From an uncultured Alphaproteobacteria bacterium (GTDB lineage: Bacteria; Pseudomonadota; Alphaproteobacteria; RF32; CAG-239), in contig CANPYS010000020.1 of assembly GCA_947588655.1 (NCBI GenBank), forward strand, positions 1 through 33,419: a stretch of DNA of 33,419 nt. The letters run 5' to 3'. A program made the translations under genes and the position numbers. Below are positions 23,071-33,291 of this stretch, piece by piece; positions within the stretch are counted from its first letter, which is position 1, and each line of letters starts with the position of its first letter. A model generated the notes under the pieces. It did no database searches. It had not been told where the DNA came from and saw only the letters and a program-made list of their open reading frames with translations.

Positions 23071-23586
23071 TTAATGAAGCTTTTGTTTAAAAAAAACAGT
23101 ATATCCGTTGGAATTTAGCTTGTTAAGCGTGGCTTCAAGCTCGGGGTTTGGGGGCATTTGCCCTGTTGTTTGAAATTGGGCTAAATATTGCAAATATTGC
23201 GCATAACGGTTTTTATAAGGCGGAATGCCGTTATCAAGCGGCGCGCTTTCTACAAGCAAAACAGGCTGATTTTCAGGCGGATTGTTTTGAACAGAAGGCT
23301 CTAAAGCCACATTTTCGGCAGGCTCATCAGAAACAATTGCCAAAGGCTCGGTAAACGATTCTTCTTGAGGTGGCGTTTCCGGCATCAAAGGAATAAAACG
23401 CCCGTCCACCGCGATATATTGAACATTTTGTTCCACCGCTGTTGGCAAAGGTCCATTGTAAGTAACAGGCGGAAGTTTTTCGTATCGGGGAGCCGTTTCA
23501 GTGGCAGGAATAAAAAATCCTTGAGCAAAAGAGATGCTTGCGCCACAAATGCAAAAAATATAAAAGAAAAACCGAAACAAAAACAT
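23071..23586 (-). CDS. Hypothetical secreted proline/glutamate-rich protein
   Basis: The 171-residue product opens with a hydrophobic signal peptide (FLFRFFFYIFCI...) and a likely cleavage after SFA near residue 21. The mature part is rich in Pro, Glu and Asn without obvious domains, with a helical YAQYLQYLAQFQTTGQ patch toward the C-terminus. GAGGG lies about 8 bases before the ATG. It stands alone between the R-M cassette and a divergent secreted gene. No family was recognised; low complexity suggests a flexible periplasmic linker-like protein. Confidence 0.65.
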   Translation of the reverse strand: MFLFRFFFYIFCICGASISFAQGFFIPATETAPRYEKLPPVTYNGPLPTAVEQNVQYIAVDGRFIPLMPETPPQEESFTEPLAIVSDEPAENVALEPSVQNNPPENQPVLLVESAPLDNGIPPYKNRYAQYLQYLAQFQTTGQMPPNPELEATLNKLNSNGYTVFFKQKLH

Positions 23587-23628
23587 CTATTAACCCTCTA
23601 TTGACAATTTTAAGTTAAACTAGAATAC

Positions 23629-24318
23629 ATGAAAAAACTTTTTTATACGTTAATTTTTTTAAATTTAATAGCTTTGCCCTTAAAAGCAAGCGCTTTAAGC
23701 CGTGCCGATGCGCGTTGCCTTGCGGATTTAGAACCGCCTGAAGTAAGCATTGAAACATCGCTTGGCAAGCTTCGTTATGACTTTAGCAAAAGCAACAAAA
23801 GCCTCACCAGAATGCACGTCCGCAATTATGGTGGCACTGTGTCAAAGGGAAGTGAGGTTCGGGGTTTGGCGTCATACACGCTTTTCAAACAGGTCAGTTT
23901 CAGAATACAAAAAAAGACATTGTCAGACGGCACAATTTGTGTTGCGCCGGAATATGTTCAGCTTAAAATTGGCATTCAAGATCCCACCATTTATATCTCG
24001 CGTGATTTAGAAAAGGATTCGTGCGATTATATAGTTGCCATGCGCCACGAGCAGACGCATTTGCAAACGATTACGGAAATTTTTCAATATTATTTGCCGG
24101 CGCTTAAAGAGAGTTTTTTTGATTCGGTGCGCCAAAACAGAATGGTCAGCTCAACGCAAAACGTAGATACCACGCAAATTCAGGAAGAATTTAAGAAAAT
24201 TTATTTTGCCTCGCTCCAACCTGTTTTAGATAAAATCCGCGCCGATGTGTTAGAAGAGCAGGAAAAACTTGATAGTCCTGAAAATTATAAATATGAACAA
24301 AGCTTGTGTATGCCATGA
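23629..24318 (+). CDS. Secreted protein with HExxH motif (putative metallopeptidase-like)
   Basis: The 229 residues begin with a signal peptide ending near ALPLKASA (residue 22). The middle contains ...VAMRHEQTHLQT..., an HExxH zinc signature near residues 139-143 followed by a helical, acidic C-terminal region. Three cysteines before this motif (residues 30, 103 and 133) and one near the C-terminus could form disulfides. The context resembles DUF922-like secreted Zn-dependent proteins but I am not certain of the family. No Shine-Dalgarno is evident; TTGACA lies at 23601-23606, so the mRNA may be nearly leaderless. It overlaps the rlmH start by 4 bases. Confidence 0.6.
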   Translation: MKKLFYTLIFLNLIALPLKASALSRADARCLADLEPPEVSIETSLGKLRYDFSKSNKSLTRMHVRNYGGTVSKGSEVRGLASYTLFKQVSFRIQKKTLSDGTICVAPEYVQLKIGIQDPTIYISRDLEKDSCDYIVAMRHEQTHLQTITEIFQYYLPALKESFFDSVRQNRMVSSTQNVDTTQIQEEFKKIYFASLQPVLDKIRADVLEEQEKLDSPENYKYEQSLCMP

Positions 24319-24755
24319 AAATATTAATCAAAGCCATAGGAAAAACAAAAAACGGCTCGCCCGAACAAGCGCTTGCAAAAATGTATTGTGAACGTCTGTC
24401 TTGGGATATTGAAATCAAAGAAAAAGATAACGCCACGCAGGCTGAAGAGGCTGATTTTTTGTTAAATAATCTGCCCAAAGGGGCAAAAATTGTGGTTTTG
24501 GATGAGCGGGGCGAAAATCTTTCAAGCTTGGAATTAGCGCATAAAATTGAATCTTGGCAATGCGAGGGTTGTTCAGAAATTTGCTTTTTAATCGGCGGTG
24601 CAGACGGACATCTGCCCCAAACGCGCCAAAAGGCGGATTTAGTTCTGTCTTTCGGGCGTTTAACAATGCCACATATGCTTTTTAGGGCGGTTTTATGCGA
24701 GCAAATTTATCGTGTGCAGACCATTATAAACAAACATCCTTATCATAGAGCCTGA
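24315..24755 (+). CDS. rlmH: RlmH, 23S rRNA pseudouridine-1915 N3-methyltransferase
   Basis: The ATG at 24315 overlaps the previous stop (ATGA) and gives 146 residues, the usual RlmH length; the ATG 3 codons earlier is less likely. SPOUT-fold landmarks are LDERGENLSS near residue 62, FLIGGADGH near 92, and LTMPHMLFRAVLCEQIYR near 116 with the family ending PYHR. The enzyme acts on the assembled 70S ribosome using S-adenosylmethionine. valS follows 65 bases later behind its own promoter. Confidence 0.94.
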   Translation: MKILIKAIGKTKNGSPEQALAKMYCERLSWDIEIKEKDNATQAEEADFLLNNLPKGAKIVVLDERGENLSSLELAHKIESWQCEGCSEICFLIGGADGHLPQTRQKADLVLSFGRLTMPHMLFRAVLCEQIYRVQTIINKHPYHRA

Positions 24756-24763
24756 TAAAAATC

Positions 24764-24792
24764 TTGACAGTTAAGGGTTTTCAAAATATAAC
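24764..24792 (+). promoter_or_regulatory. Promoter of valS
   Basis: A perfect TTGACA (24764-24769), a 17-base spacer and TATAAC (24787-24792). The start near 24799 leaves about 22 bases of leader containing TTGGAGAAAA before the ATG at 24821. This is the best sigma-70-type match in the window. Confidence 0.75.
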
Positions 24793-24820
24793 CGAAAAAA
24801 AGATTTTGGAGAAAATAAAT

Positions 24821-27409
24821 ATGCCGTATAGCAAAAAAACTTTAGACACCCGTATGAATCTGCCTGAAATTGAAGATCGTTGCAAATCTTATTGGGCTGA
24901 AAACAATGTTTACCGTTATGATAACACGCGTTCTCGGGAAGAAACATTTGTGATTGATACGCCCCCGCCGACTGTTTCGGGTTCATTGCACATTGGGCAT
25001 ATTTTCAGCTATACGCAAACGGACGTTGTGGCGCGTTACCAACGTATGAGTGGCAAAACCGTTTTTTACCCGATTGGTTGGGACGATAACGGCTTGCCGA
25101 CCGAACGCCGCGTTCAAAACTATTTTAACATTGCATGCAATCCCGAACTTCCTTATGAGGCGGGTTTTGAACCTCGGCACATTGAAAATGATAAAACGCC
25201 GCGCCAAGATGTTTCACGCAAAAACTTTATTGAGGCTTGCGAAAAATTAACCGCTGCCGATGAGGCCGTTTTTGAAAATGTGTTTAAAAACATCGGGCAT
25301 TCGTATGATTGGAACATCAAATATACCACCATCAGTCCGGAGGCCATTCAAAAATCGCAAGAATCTTTTATTGATTTATATGAAAAAGGCTTTGTTTCGT
25401 TGGTTGAATCGCCAACCATGTGGGATGTGACTTTCCAATCCGCCGTGGCGCAGGCTGAAGTTGAAGACCGCGAAACGGCGGGCTTTTTCCATGACATTCA
25501 TTTTCCGATTGAAGGCAGTGATGAATATGTGACCATTGCCACCACAAGGCCCGAATTTTTGCCGGCGTGTATCGCGATTGTGGCACACCCGGATGATGAG
25601 CGTTATCAAAAGTTTTTCGGCAAAAAAGTTTTAGTGCCTTTGTTTGATACGCCGGTTGAAATTGTGCCTTCCGAGCATGCTGAAAAAGATAAAGGCACGG
25701 GCATTATGATGGTTTGCACCTTTGGCGATGCCGCCGATGTGGCGTGGTGGAAACAATCAGGTCTTCCTTTAAAGCAAATTGTCGGTCGTGACGGACGGCT
25801 CTTAAACATCAAATTCGGCGAGGGGGCTTTTGTTTCCAAAAATCCGGATAAGGCGAATGAAATGTACCAACAGCTTGCCGGTTTAAGTATGAAGCAAGCG
25901 CGTGCCAAAATTGTGGAATTGCTCCGCGAGAACGGCTTTTTGGCGCAAGAACCGCGCCCGATTGTGCATGCGGTTAAGTTTTATGAAAAAGGCACATTGC
26001 CTTTAGAGTTTGTCACGTCGCGCCAATGGTTTGTAAAGCTCCAAGATAAAAAAGAAAAGCTTATTGAAATGGGGCGCAAAATCAAATGGAAACCAGCGCA
26101 CATGCAAACACGCTATGAAGAATGGGTAAAAGGTTTGAACCAAGATTGGTGCATCAGTCGCCAGCGCTTTTTCGGGGTGCCTTTCCCTGTGTGGTATGCA
26201 CTTGACGCTGAGGGCGAACCCGATTATACACGTCCGATTGTGGCAAAATTAAACGCATTGCCTGTGGATCCGATGGTTGATGTGCCGGAGGGTTATACCG
26301 AGGCAAAGCGTGGCAAGCCGAACGGTTTTGTGGCAGATGCGAATGTAATGGACACATGGGCGACATCGGCCTTAACGCCGCAAATTGCTATGAATGCCGG
26401 CAAAACAGATAAAATCAACCTGCCGTTTGATATTCGGCCACAAGCGCACGATATTATCCGCACTTGGGCATTTTATACCATTGCCAAAGCTTTGATGCAT
26501 AGCAACACAATTCCTTGGAACGAGGTTTTAGTCAGTGGTTTTATTTTGGATCCTGATCGCAAAAAAATGTCAAAATCCAAAGGCAACGTGGTGACGCCGC
26601 AACATCTTTTAGATACCTATGGCGCGGATTCTGTGCGTTATTGGGCAGCGTCTGCGCGTTTGGGCGTGGATACGGCGTTTGAAGAGCAGATTATGGCGCA
26701 AGGCAAAAAGCTTGTGAACAAACTGTTTAATGCCTCGCGCTTTGTGTTTAATATTGTTGAAAACAGCGCTCTGAAAAATGAGAAAAATTATACGCCTTTT
26801 ATCACAAAACCACTTGATATGGCTTGGCTTTCTAAAATGAATGCGATGATTAAACAGGCCAATGATTATTTTGCAACGTATGATTACGCGGCGGCGTTGG
26901 AAGTGATTGAAAAGCGTTTTTGGGATTTTTGTGACAACGACTTGGAAATTATCAAAAAACGCGCGTATGACATCAACGATAAATCGGCGGCGGCAACGTT
27001 AATGTTTTGCATTGACACGTTTTTAAAGTTGTTTGCGCCGTTCTGCCCCTTCATCACGGAAGAAATTTATCAATGCCGTCCTTGGGGTAATGAAAGCGCT
27101 GAATCTTTGCATTTGCAAGCTTTCCCGAAAGCGGGCGATATGTCGGCTGATACGCGTGTTTATGACAATGTTTCGTTTATTGCCTCTGAAATTCGCAAAG
27201 CCAAAACAACGGCGAATATCACACAACGCACACCGGTTAAGCAAATTTTGATAAAAGCGCCTGAAAAGGAGCTTCAAGCCTTGAAAGATGTTGCTGATGA
27301 TATTGAAAACGTTGGTGGCATTGTGCCTGGTGCTTTAAAGTTTGAGGTAGGCGAGGCGCTTGAAGTGACAAACATTGAACTTGATTTAAGCGCTTTGTCC
27401 GAGAACTAA
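24821..27409 (+). CDS. valS: Valyl-tRNA synthetase
   Basis: The start is set at 24821 after GGAG; an in-frame TTG at 24764 is inside the promoter. The 862-residue class I synthetase has HIGH at 57-60 (GSLHIGH), KMSKS at 582-586, and GWDDNGLPTERRVQNYF near 88. An editing domain of the CP1 type carries ATTRPEFLPACIAIVAHPDDERY. The short C-terminus lacks the coiled-coil arm seen in the roughly 950-residue E. coli type. DDNGLPTERRVQNY places it with the archaeal/actinobacterial-style ValRS group that also occurs in some alphaproteobacteria, which is a recollection of family patterns, not an alignment. It ends overlapping the efflux operon's last gene by 4 bases. Confidence 0.95.
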   Translation: MPYSKKTLDTRMNLPEIEDRCKSYWAENNVYRYDNTRSREETFVIDTPPPTVSGSLHIGHIFSYTQTDVVARYQRMSGKTVFYPIGWDDNGLPTERRVQNYFNIACNPELPYEAGFEPRHIENDKTPRQDVSRKNFIEACEKLTAADEAVFENVFKNIGHSYDWNIKYTTISPEAIQKSQESFIDLYEKGFVSLVESPTMWDVTFQSAVAQAEVEDRETAGFFHDIHFPIEGSDEYVTIATTRPEFLPACIAIVAHPDDERYQKFFGKKVLVPLFDTPVEIVPSEHAEKDKGTGIMMVCTFGDAADVAWWKQSGLPLKQIVGRDGRLLNIKFGEGAFVSKNPDKANEMYQQLAGLSMKQARAKIVELLRENGFLAQEPRPIVHAVKFYEKGTLPLEFVTSRQWFVKLQDKKEKLIEMGRKIKWKPAHMQTRYEEWVKGLNQDWCISRQRFFGVPFPVWYALDAEGEPDYTRPIVAKLNALPVDPMVDVPEGYTEAKRGKPNGFVADANVMDTWATSALTPQIAMNAGKTDKINLPFDIRPQAHDIIRTWAFYTIAKALMHSNTIPWNEVLVSGFILDPDRKKMSKSKGNVVTPQHLLDTYGADSVRYWAASARLGVDTAFEEQIMAQGKKLVNKLFNASRFVFNIVENSALKNEKNYTPFITKPLDMAWLSKMNAMIKQANDYFATYDYAAALEVIEKRFWDFCDNDLEIIKKRAYDINDKSAAATLMFCIDTFLKLFAPFCPFITEEIYQCRPWGNESAESLHLQAFPKAGDMSADTRVYDNVSFIASEIRKAKTTANITQRTPVKQILIKAPEKELQALKDVADDIENVGGIVPGALKFEVGEALEVTNIELDLSALSEN

Positions 27410-28803
27410 TTGTTATAACCGCCGCCGGTGGCTTTGTAATAAGCAATAATGTCTTGGTAAATTTTGCCGTTGCTTTCGGCAAGGTTTGTTTGCGCCTCAA
27501 GCAAATCTTGTTCTGTTTGCAACAAATTTGAAAATTCTATCAGTCCGTTTTCGTACTGAATTTTTAAAGATTCTATAACTTGCTCCATACTCTGAACGGC
27601 GCGGCGTTGAGCGCGGTTTGTTTCAAATTCTTTTTCAACGGAGACCATAGCGTTTGAAAGTTCTTCAATAGCTTCTAAGACCGTTTGGCGATAATTTTCA
27701 AAAACATCTTCTTTAATTTCTTTTTGAAGTTCCACATTGTTGCGGAGTTTGCCCCAATTAAAAATAGGCAGATTAAACGAGGGCGCGTAGCTATAAGCCT
27801 CGCTTGAATGATTAAAAAGCCTTGAACCAGCGCTAGATTGCCACCCAAAAAGCGCGCTAATACTCACGTTTGGATAAAGCGCGGCAACAGCTTGCCCAAT
27901 AGCGGCGTTTTGAGCCGCCAAAGCGCGCTCTGCGGCTTGGACATCGGGGCGACTACGAATAATATCCGCAGGCAAATTTTTGAGCTTTTTTGTATCAAAC
28001 CGATAAGCTTTGCTCACGGGGTTACGCTTTGTTTCTATCACATCAGCCGGAATTTCGTTTGGCAAAATACCGGCAAGCACCGCCAAGGCATTTTGATAAG
28101 CTTTCATTTGATATTCTAGGGCGGGTATAGCGGCTTTGGTTGTTTCCACCACATAGCGCGCCTGATTATAATCAGCAGAAGATGTTAAGCCGGCGTCAAA
28201 TTTTTGTTTGACCGTTTCAAAGATGTCTTGTTGCAGTTTAAGGTTGTTTTGAGCAATTCTAAGTTTTTCCTGTGTTGTTTTAAGCAAAAAATAATTATTC
28301 GCCACTTCGGCGGCAAGCACCACCTGTAATTGTCGCAAATTATAAGCTGATTCCTGATATTGTGCCCACGATTGTTCGTTTAACCGCCGACCGGCGCCCC
28401 AAATATCTAATTCCCAAGAGGCGTCAAAGCCTATTTGCAGATAATTTGTATCCGCCGTTAAGCCAATATTTTCGCTTGGGCGGCTAAAGTCATAAGTTGC
28501 GGTGGCGCTCAAATCGGGCAGATATGTCGCGCGATTGATTTTAACTGTTTGGCGCGCTTGTTTGAGTTTTGAAAGCCCGCTTTTAATGCTTGGGCTATTT
28601 TGAAGTGAAATATCAACAAGCCGATTAAGAGGTTCATCGCCAAATTCGGCGTACCAGTTGCGCGCAATATTTTGCCCCTGACCGTGAAGATTTAAGGCGG
28701 CAGCAACTTGAGAATCTTCATAAGTGTTAGGCTTTTCATAATCAGGGCCAACCGTGCATGCCACAAGAAAGACAAGCGTTATCAGACAAGTTTTTTTAAG
28801 CAT
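27406..28803 (-). CDS. Outer-membrane efflux channel lipoprotein (NodT/OprM type)
   Basis: The start at 28803 gives 465 residues and begins with a lipoprotein signal: LVAC at 13-16, with Cys16 lipidated, followed by TVGPDYEKP, the signature N-terminus of NodT/OprM factors. Two OEP repeats of helices and beta-strands follow. The first contains [32 protein letters not shown] and the second ends in the matching [24 protein letters not shown]. The ATG lies inside the end of the RND gene (8-base overlap). It forms the outer channel of the pump encoded upstream. Confidence 0.94.
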   Translation of the reverse strand: MLKKTCLITLVFLVACTVGPDYEKPNTYEDSQVAAALNLHGQGQNIARNWYAEFGDEPLNRLVDISLQNSPSIKSGLSKLKQARQTVKINRATYLPDLSATATYDFSRPSENIGLTADTNYLQIGFDASWELDIWGAGRRLNEQSWAQYQESAYNLRQLQVVLAAEVANNYFLLKTTQEKLRIAQNNLKLQQDIFETVKQKFDAGLTSSADYNQARYVVETTKAAIPALEYQMKAYQNALAVLAGILPNEIPADVIETKRNPVSKAYRFDTKKLKNLPADIIRSRPDVQAAERALAAQNAAIGQAVAALYPNVSISALFGWQSSAGSRLFNHSSEAYSYAPSFNLPIFNWGKLRNNVELQKEIKEDVFENYRQTVLEAIEELSNAMVSVEKEFETNRAQRRAVQSMEQVIESLKIQYENGLIEFSNLLQTEQDLLEAQTNLAESNGKIYQDIIAYYKATGGGYNN

Positions 28804-31800
28804 GGGCTTCTCCTTGAGGCTGATTTTGTGCCGATTCGGAACGTGTTTGAACAGTGCCGAATTTTTCTTTAACGGTTTCAAAAAACGCAAACAAAGACGG
28901 AATAAAAATAATGCCCACGACGGTTGCCGCAATCATACCGTAAAAGACGGAACTACCAATAGCAATTTGCGAGCTTGCGCCAGCCCCTGTTGCCACAATC
29001 ATCGGAAAGACGCCCAAGACAAAGGTTAAGGCCGTCATCAAAACCGCGCGGAAACGTTCTGCTGCGCCTTTTTTAGAGGCCTCTAAAATGCTTTCGCCTT
29101 TTTCGCGATATTCTTTGGTAAATTCCACAATCAAAATAGCGTTTTTGGCGGCCAAACCAATCAGCATAATCAAGCCAAGTTGTGCGTAAATGCTCAAAGG
29201 TTGCCCCATAAAATGAAGTCCGATAAGCGCGCCCAAAATAGCAAAAACGGTTGAAAACATCACGGCAAATGCCAAGAGCCAGCTTTCATAAAGCGCCACC
29301 AAAAACAAATAGCAAAAGACAAGGGCAAGCGCAATCAAAATGGTCGCCAAACCACGTGCTTCCACTTCTTGCAGGCTCAAACCCGTCCATGCGATGCGGT
29401 AGGCTTTGGGCAAAATTTTGTTGCCAATTTCAACAATGCTATCAATAGCCGTGCCACTGCTCACATCAGATGGGCTTGCGGCGGTAATAGCAGCGGAGGT
29501 ATATTGATTATAGCGATAAATAATTTTGGGGTTGATTTCTGTTTTCACGGTGGCAAAACTGCCGATTTTAACATTCGTCCCATCAGCGGCGCTCACATAA
29601 AGGTTAGAAATATCTTCAATATCGCGCCGATAATCAAAGTCGGCTTGCATAATCACCTTATTAACCTGTCCATTGAGGGTAATATTATTAATGTAGCGCG
29701 AGCCGAGATTATTCTGCAAAGTGGTAAACAGGTTTGAAACTGGTATATTATAAGATTCTAATTTAGTGCGATCAATATCCAAATAAATATGCGGCGTATC
29801 AGCGGTAAAGGTTGAAAACGCATAGGTTAAATCGGGCGACTGATTAAGCGCCGCCAAATATGAGCCCATCGTTTGATAAAGTTGTTGCGGTGTCACAGAG
29901 CCATCTACCGCCAAAAGTTGCAACGAAAGTCCATTACTTTGTCCCACGCCAGGAATAGCGGGTGGCGCAAAAAAGTTAAACGAAGCCTCTTTATTTTGCT
30001 TTAATGTGGCGGTTAGAGTTTTGGTTAAGCCTTCAATGGAAAGCTCGGGCGTTTTGCGTTTAGACCAATCTTCAAGCCCAATCACGCCAAGCGCCACATT
30101 TTCGCCTTGTCCGCCCAAAATGGAATAACCGGCAACGGTAATAGCATATTTCACGCCGTCCATTTTCAAAACCTTATCTGTCATATCGCGCAGAACGGCT
30201 TGAGTTTGGTTCAAACTCGCGGTATCTTGAAGTTGCACGTTTGCAAAAATAATACCCTGATCTTCTTCAGGCAAAAAGGCGGTAGGTGTCAACCGAAAGC
30301 CCAAGAAAATAAGCGCAATCACGCCCAAAACGGCCAAAACAGTCGCCCATAAATATTTTGAAAAAAACGTCACCGCAACAATATATTTTTCTTTGCTCCA
30401 TTCCAGCGTTTGATCAAAATATTTAAAAAAGCCGCGCGGTTTTGTTTCGCTTTCGTCTTTTAAGAAAATTGCACAAAGGGACGGGCTAAGCGTGAGCGCA
30501 TTAAAGGCCGAAAACACCACGGCGGTGGCAATTGCAACCGCAAACTGCTGATAAATTTTGCCCGTGATGCCGGCCATCAAGCCAACCGGCACAAAAATAG
30601 AGAGCAACACAAAGGTTGTGGCGACAATTGCGGAGCTAATTTGTTGCATTGCTTTTATCGCGGCGGCATGCGAGTCAAGTTTTTCATAAGCCATTAAATA
30701 TTGCACGCGTTCCACCACAATAATCGCGTCATCTACGACCAAGCCAATCGCCAAAATCATTGCAAAGAGCGTGAGGATATTAATATCAAAACCCAAAATA
30801 TAAATGACAATAAACGTGGCGATGAGTGAAACAGGAATGGTAAACAACGGGATGAGCGTTGTTTTAATTTTTTGCAAAAAGACATAAGTGACCAGCACCA
30901 CCAACGAAAATGTAATGAACAGCGTTTCAATAATACTATCAATAGAGGCGCGGACATAAGAGGTGGAGTCATACGCCACTTCCAGCGTCATATCTTCAGG
31001 AAAACTTTGGGCAATAACCTCAATTTGTTTGCGAATATCGTCCATAATTTCCAGCGAGTTTGAGTTTGGCGTTTGGTTTAAGGCGATAATAACAGCGGGC
31101 GTATTTTTGAAAGCCGACTGAATGCTATACGTATCTGCCCCAAGCTCCACGCGCGCCACATCTTTAAGATAAACCACGCCGCCGTCAGAAGATGTTGCCA
31201 CCACAATATTTTCAAAATCGCGCACACTATTAAGCAAGCCTTTTGCGGTTAAAGATAAAACCATATTTGTGCCTTTTGGGCTAGGCGCGGCGCCGACACT
31301 ACCAACAGAGGCCTGCACATTTTGTTGCTCCACAGCTTGAATAATGCTATTGCTATCAAGTCCCAACGATGTAATTTTATCAGCATTGAGCCAAATTCGC
31401 ATGGAATATTGCGGGCCAAAAATGCGCACATCGCCCACGCCTTTCACACGCGCGAGCGGATTTTGCAAATTGGTATAAGCGTAGTTTGAAAGATAAAGAC
31501 TATCATAAGTATGGTTTGGCGAGCGCAACACCAAAAGCCCTAAGATATTTGGGTTTTGGGTTGTCACGTCAACGCCTTGTTGCGTCACGGTTTGGGGCAA
31601 GTCAGACATCACTTGTTGGAGGCGGTTTTGAACCTTAACTTGCGAAATGTCTGGATCTGCGCCCACGTTAAAAGTGACTGTTAAGGTATAATTGCCGCCG
31701 TCATCGGAAGAAGACGACATATAAAGCATATTTTCCACGCCGTTAATTTTATTTTCCAGCGGCACGGCGACCGTATCCACCAAAACTTCGGCATTAGCGC

Positions 31801-31954
31801 CGGGGTAGGTGGTTGAAACCACAATTTGTGGCGGCGTGATTTGCGGATATTGTGAAACAGGCAAAACGATAATCGCCATAATGCCCAAAAGCACCATAAC
31901 AACGGAAATCACAATTGCAAAGCGCGGTCTATCAATAAAAAATGCCGAGAACAT
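28796..31954 (-). CDS. RND multidrug efflux permease (AcrB/HAE1 family)
   Basis: The 1052-residue length and [20 protein letters not shown] start are typical of HAE1 pumps. Two large periplasmic loops sit between helices 1-2 and 7-8. The proton relay is preserved: Asp-Asp in [11 protein letters not shown] near residue 405 (AcrB Asp407/408), and Lys in [12 protein letters not shown] near 940 (AcrB Lys940). Export of lipophilic drugs, bile salts or solvents is the usual role; actual substrates cannot be read. The start overlaps the adaptor stop by one base (TAATG), so translation is coupled. Confidence 0.96.
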   Translation of the reverse strand: MFSAFFIDRPRFAIVISVVMVLLGIMAIIVLPVSQYPQITPPQIVVSTTYPGANAEVLVDTVAVPLENKINGVENMLYMSSSSDDGGNYTLTVTFNVGADPDISQVKVQNRLQQVMSDLPQTVTQQGVDVTTQNPNILGLLVLRSPNHTYDSLYLSNYAYTNLQNPLARVKGVGDVRIFGPQYSMRIWLNADKITSLGLDSNSIIQAVEQQNVQASVGSVGAAPSPKGTNMVLSLTAKGLLNSVRDFENIVVATSSDGGVVYLKDVARVELGADTYSIQSAFKNTPAVIIALNQTPNSNSLEIMDDIRKQIEVIAQSFPEDMTLEVAYDSTSYVRASIDSIIETLFITFSLVVLVTYVFLQKIKTTLIPLFTIPVSLIATFIVIYILGFDINILTLFAMILAIGLVVDDAIIVVERVQYLMAYEKLDSHAAAIKAMQQISSAIVATTFVLLSIFVPVGLMAGITGKIYQQFAVAIATAVVFSAFNALTLSPSLCAIFLKDESETKPRGFFKYFDQTLEWSKEKYIVAVTFFSKYLWATVLAVLGVIALIFLGFRLTPTAFLPEEDQGIIFANVQLQDTASLNQTQAVLRDMTDKVLKMDGVKYAITVAGYSILGGQGENVALGVIGLEDWSKRKTPELSIEGLTKTLTATLKQNKEASFNFFAPPAIPGVGQSNGLSLQLLAVDGSVTPQQLYQTMGSYLAALNQSPDLTYAFSTFTADTPHIYLDIDRTKLESYNIPVSNLFTTLQNNLGSRYINNITLNGQVNKVIMQADFDYRRDIEDISNLYVSAADGTNVKIGSFATVKTEINPKIIYRYNQYTSAAITAASPSDVSSGTAIDSIVEIGNKILPKAYRIAWTGLSLQEVEARGLATILIALALVFCYLFLVALYESWLLAFAVMFSTVFAILGALIGLHFMGQPLSIYAQLGLIMLIGLAAKNAILIVEFTKEYREKGESILEASKKGAAERFRAVLMTALTFVLGVFPMIVATGAGASSQIAIGSSVFYGMIAATVVGIIFIPSLFAFFETVKEKFGTVQTRSESAQNQPQGEAHA

Positions 31955-33105
31955 TATTCATGCCCCTTTGTTTGAAGCTCTGCCTGCGCCGACTTGCCCA
32001 CATCGGCGGCTTGGATAGGCTGAACAATCAGATAATCGGCGGGTTCAAAGTCGTTTGTCACAATAAAGTGCGAGCCTTCCGAGGCCAAAATGCGCACATC
32101 TTGCTTAACGACGCGCCCGTTTCTAATCACATAAACATAGCTTTCGCTTTCCGTAAGATAAACGGCGGATTTTGTAACATCAGCTGCGTTTTGAAAAGTG
32201 CGTTTCAACAAAACATTCACATAGGCATTAGGTGTCAAGAGACGTTTTTTATTTTGGAACAGGGCATAGATTGAAATAGCGTTCGTGCGGCGTTCAACGG
32301 CATTATCCGTATATTCAAAAGCGCCTTGTTCATCAAGGAGTTGTCCATTGGCAAGTTCCACATAAACTTCATCGCCGGCAAAGGGGCGAGGTTTAGAAAG
32401 TTCTTGCAAATATTCTTTATCTGTTAAAGCAAAAACAACCCTGATAGGGCTATATTGCATAATACTAAAGAGTGTTCCCGACGAGGGCGAAACATAATTT
32501 CCGGGTGTCAGCGCCACATTGCCGACAACACCGCTGATTGGGGCGCGAATAAGGGTATAATCAAAATTTACTTTAGCCAAAGCCAAATTAGCTTTAGCTT
32601 GTTCAAGGCTTGCTTTAGCTTCTAAGAATTGCGCCTCGGCGTTTTCAATTTCGGTTTGAGAAACGGCTTTCACGCCGGCTTTTTGGATTCGTTCGTAATA
32701 AGAATTTGCGTTTTGAAGAGCGGCTTCTGCTTTTACGACATCGGCTTTTCGGGCGTTCATTTGAGCCAGATATTCGTCTTGTTGCAAAACGGCTAATATA
32801 GTGCCTTGTTTCACATATTCGCCGCCTTCAACAAAAATTTTTTGCAAATAACCGCTGATATAGGGCTGAATTTCTGCCTCATGAATAGGCGTCACAAACC
32901 CGACATAATTTTTTGTAAAAGGCACAGCGCCGGCAACAACAGGCACAGCCGAGAGGGCTAAGGTAGAATCAACAGGGGCTTGCTTTAAGTCCGAGATTTG
33001 TTTTTGTCCGCGATAGTCATGGAAGTACCAACCAGCGACAAAAGCCGCCGCCACAAACACGACAATCAAGACCGAATACACATATTTTCCTAAATGATTT
33101 TGCAT
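31954..33105 (-). CDS. RND efflux periplasmic adaptor (membrane fusion protein)
   Basis: The 383-residue protein has an N-terminal membrane anchor ([19 protein letters not shown]) rather than a lipobox. It then shows the lipoyl half motif [25 protein letters not shown] near residues 75-99, a long alpha-hairpin with coiled-coil repeats near 110-170, the second lipoyl half [13 protein letters not shown] near 180, and beta-barrel domains. It bridges permease and outer channel. It is the first gene of the operon adaptor-permease-channel. No regulator gene is adjacent in the window; possible operator repeats lie upstream. Confidence 0.95.
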   Translation of the reverse strand: MQNHLGKYVYSVLIVVFVAAAFVAGWYFHDYRGQKQISDLKQAPVDSTLALSAVPVVAGAVPFTKNYVGFVTPIHEAEIQPYISGYLQKIFVEGGEYVKQGTILAVLQQDEYLAQMNARKADVVKAEAALQNANSYYERIQKAGVKAVSQTEIENAEAQFLEAKASLEQAKANLALAKVNFDYTLIRAPISGVVGNVALTPGNYVSPSSGTLFSIMQYSPIRVVFALTDKEYLQELSKPRPFAGDEVYVELANGQLLDEQGAFEYTDNAVERRTNAISIYALFQNKKRLLTPNAYVNVLLKRTFQNAADVTKSAVYLTESESYVYVIRNGRVVKQDVRILASEGSHFIVTNDFEPADYLIVQPIQAADVGKSAQAELQTKGHE

Positions 33106-33125
33106 GTTATGAACCTTGCCAATAG

Positions 33126-33156
33126 ATTATAAACAATCGTATAAATAATCGGACAA
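33126..33156 (-). promoter_or_regulatory. Possible promoter of the efflux operon
   Basis: On the minus strand, TTGTCC (33156-33151), a 19-base spacer and TATAAT (33131-33126), about 20 bases before the adaptor ATG. The -35 and spacing are imperfect, as often seen for regulated promoters. Confidence 0.4.
33128..33151. repeat. Tandem 12-bp repeat overlapping the efflux promoter
   Basis: TATAAACAATCG (33128-33139) is followed at once by TATAAATAATCG (33140-33151), one mismatch in twelve. It spans the -10 to -35 interval of the efflux operon, the right place for a repressor or activator site. The outer bases also form ATTAT/ATAAT inverted ends. Confidence 0.5.
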
Positions 33157-33221
33157 AGGGTTAATTCAATACAACTTTAGGAAAGGCTTTCAAAATATTT
33201 TATTATAGAATTATTTTTTTC

Positions 33222-33250
33222 TTGAAATGGTATTTAAGTTAGTATAACAT
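33222..33250 (+). promoter_or_regulatory. Possible promoter of the right-edge secreted gene
   Basis: TTGAAA (33222-33227) with TAACAT at 33245-33250 (17-base spacer), or TATAAC at 33243-33248 (15-base spacer). The start would be about 35 bases before the ATG at 33292. Confidence 0.4.
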
Positions 33251-33291
33251 AAACACAACATATATTAAAAAGGGTTAAATTAGGGGGAAAT

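Noticed and set aside
24764-24820. TTG-initiated extension of valS
   Set aside because: It begins inside the TTGACA box of the best promoter in the window; the ATG at 24821 has a Shine-Dalgarno and the expected N-terminus.
27838-28119. Plus-strand 93-residue frame inside the efflux channel gene
   Set aside because: Shadow of a well-supported minus-strand gene.
28804-28932. N-terminal extension of the outer-membrane channel gene
   Set aside because: It would place 43 residues before a perfect lipoprotein signal and lie wholly within the permease gene.
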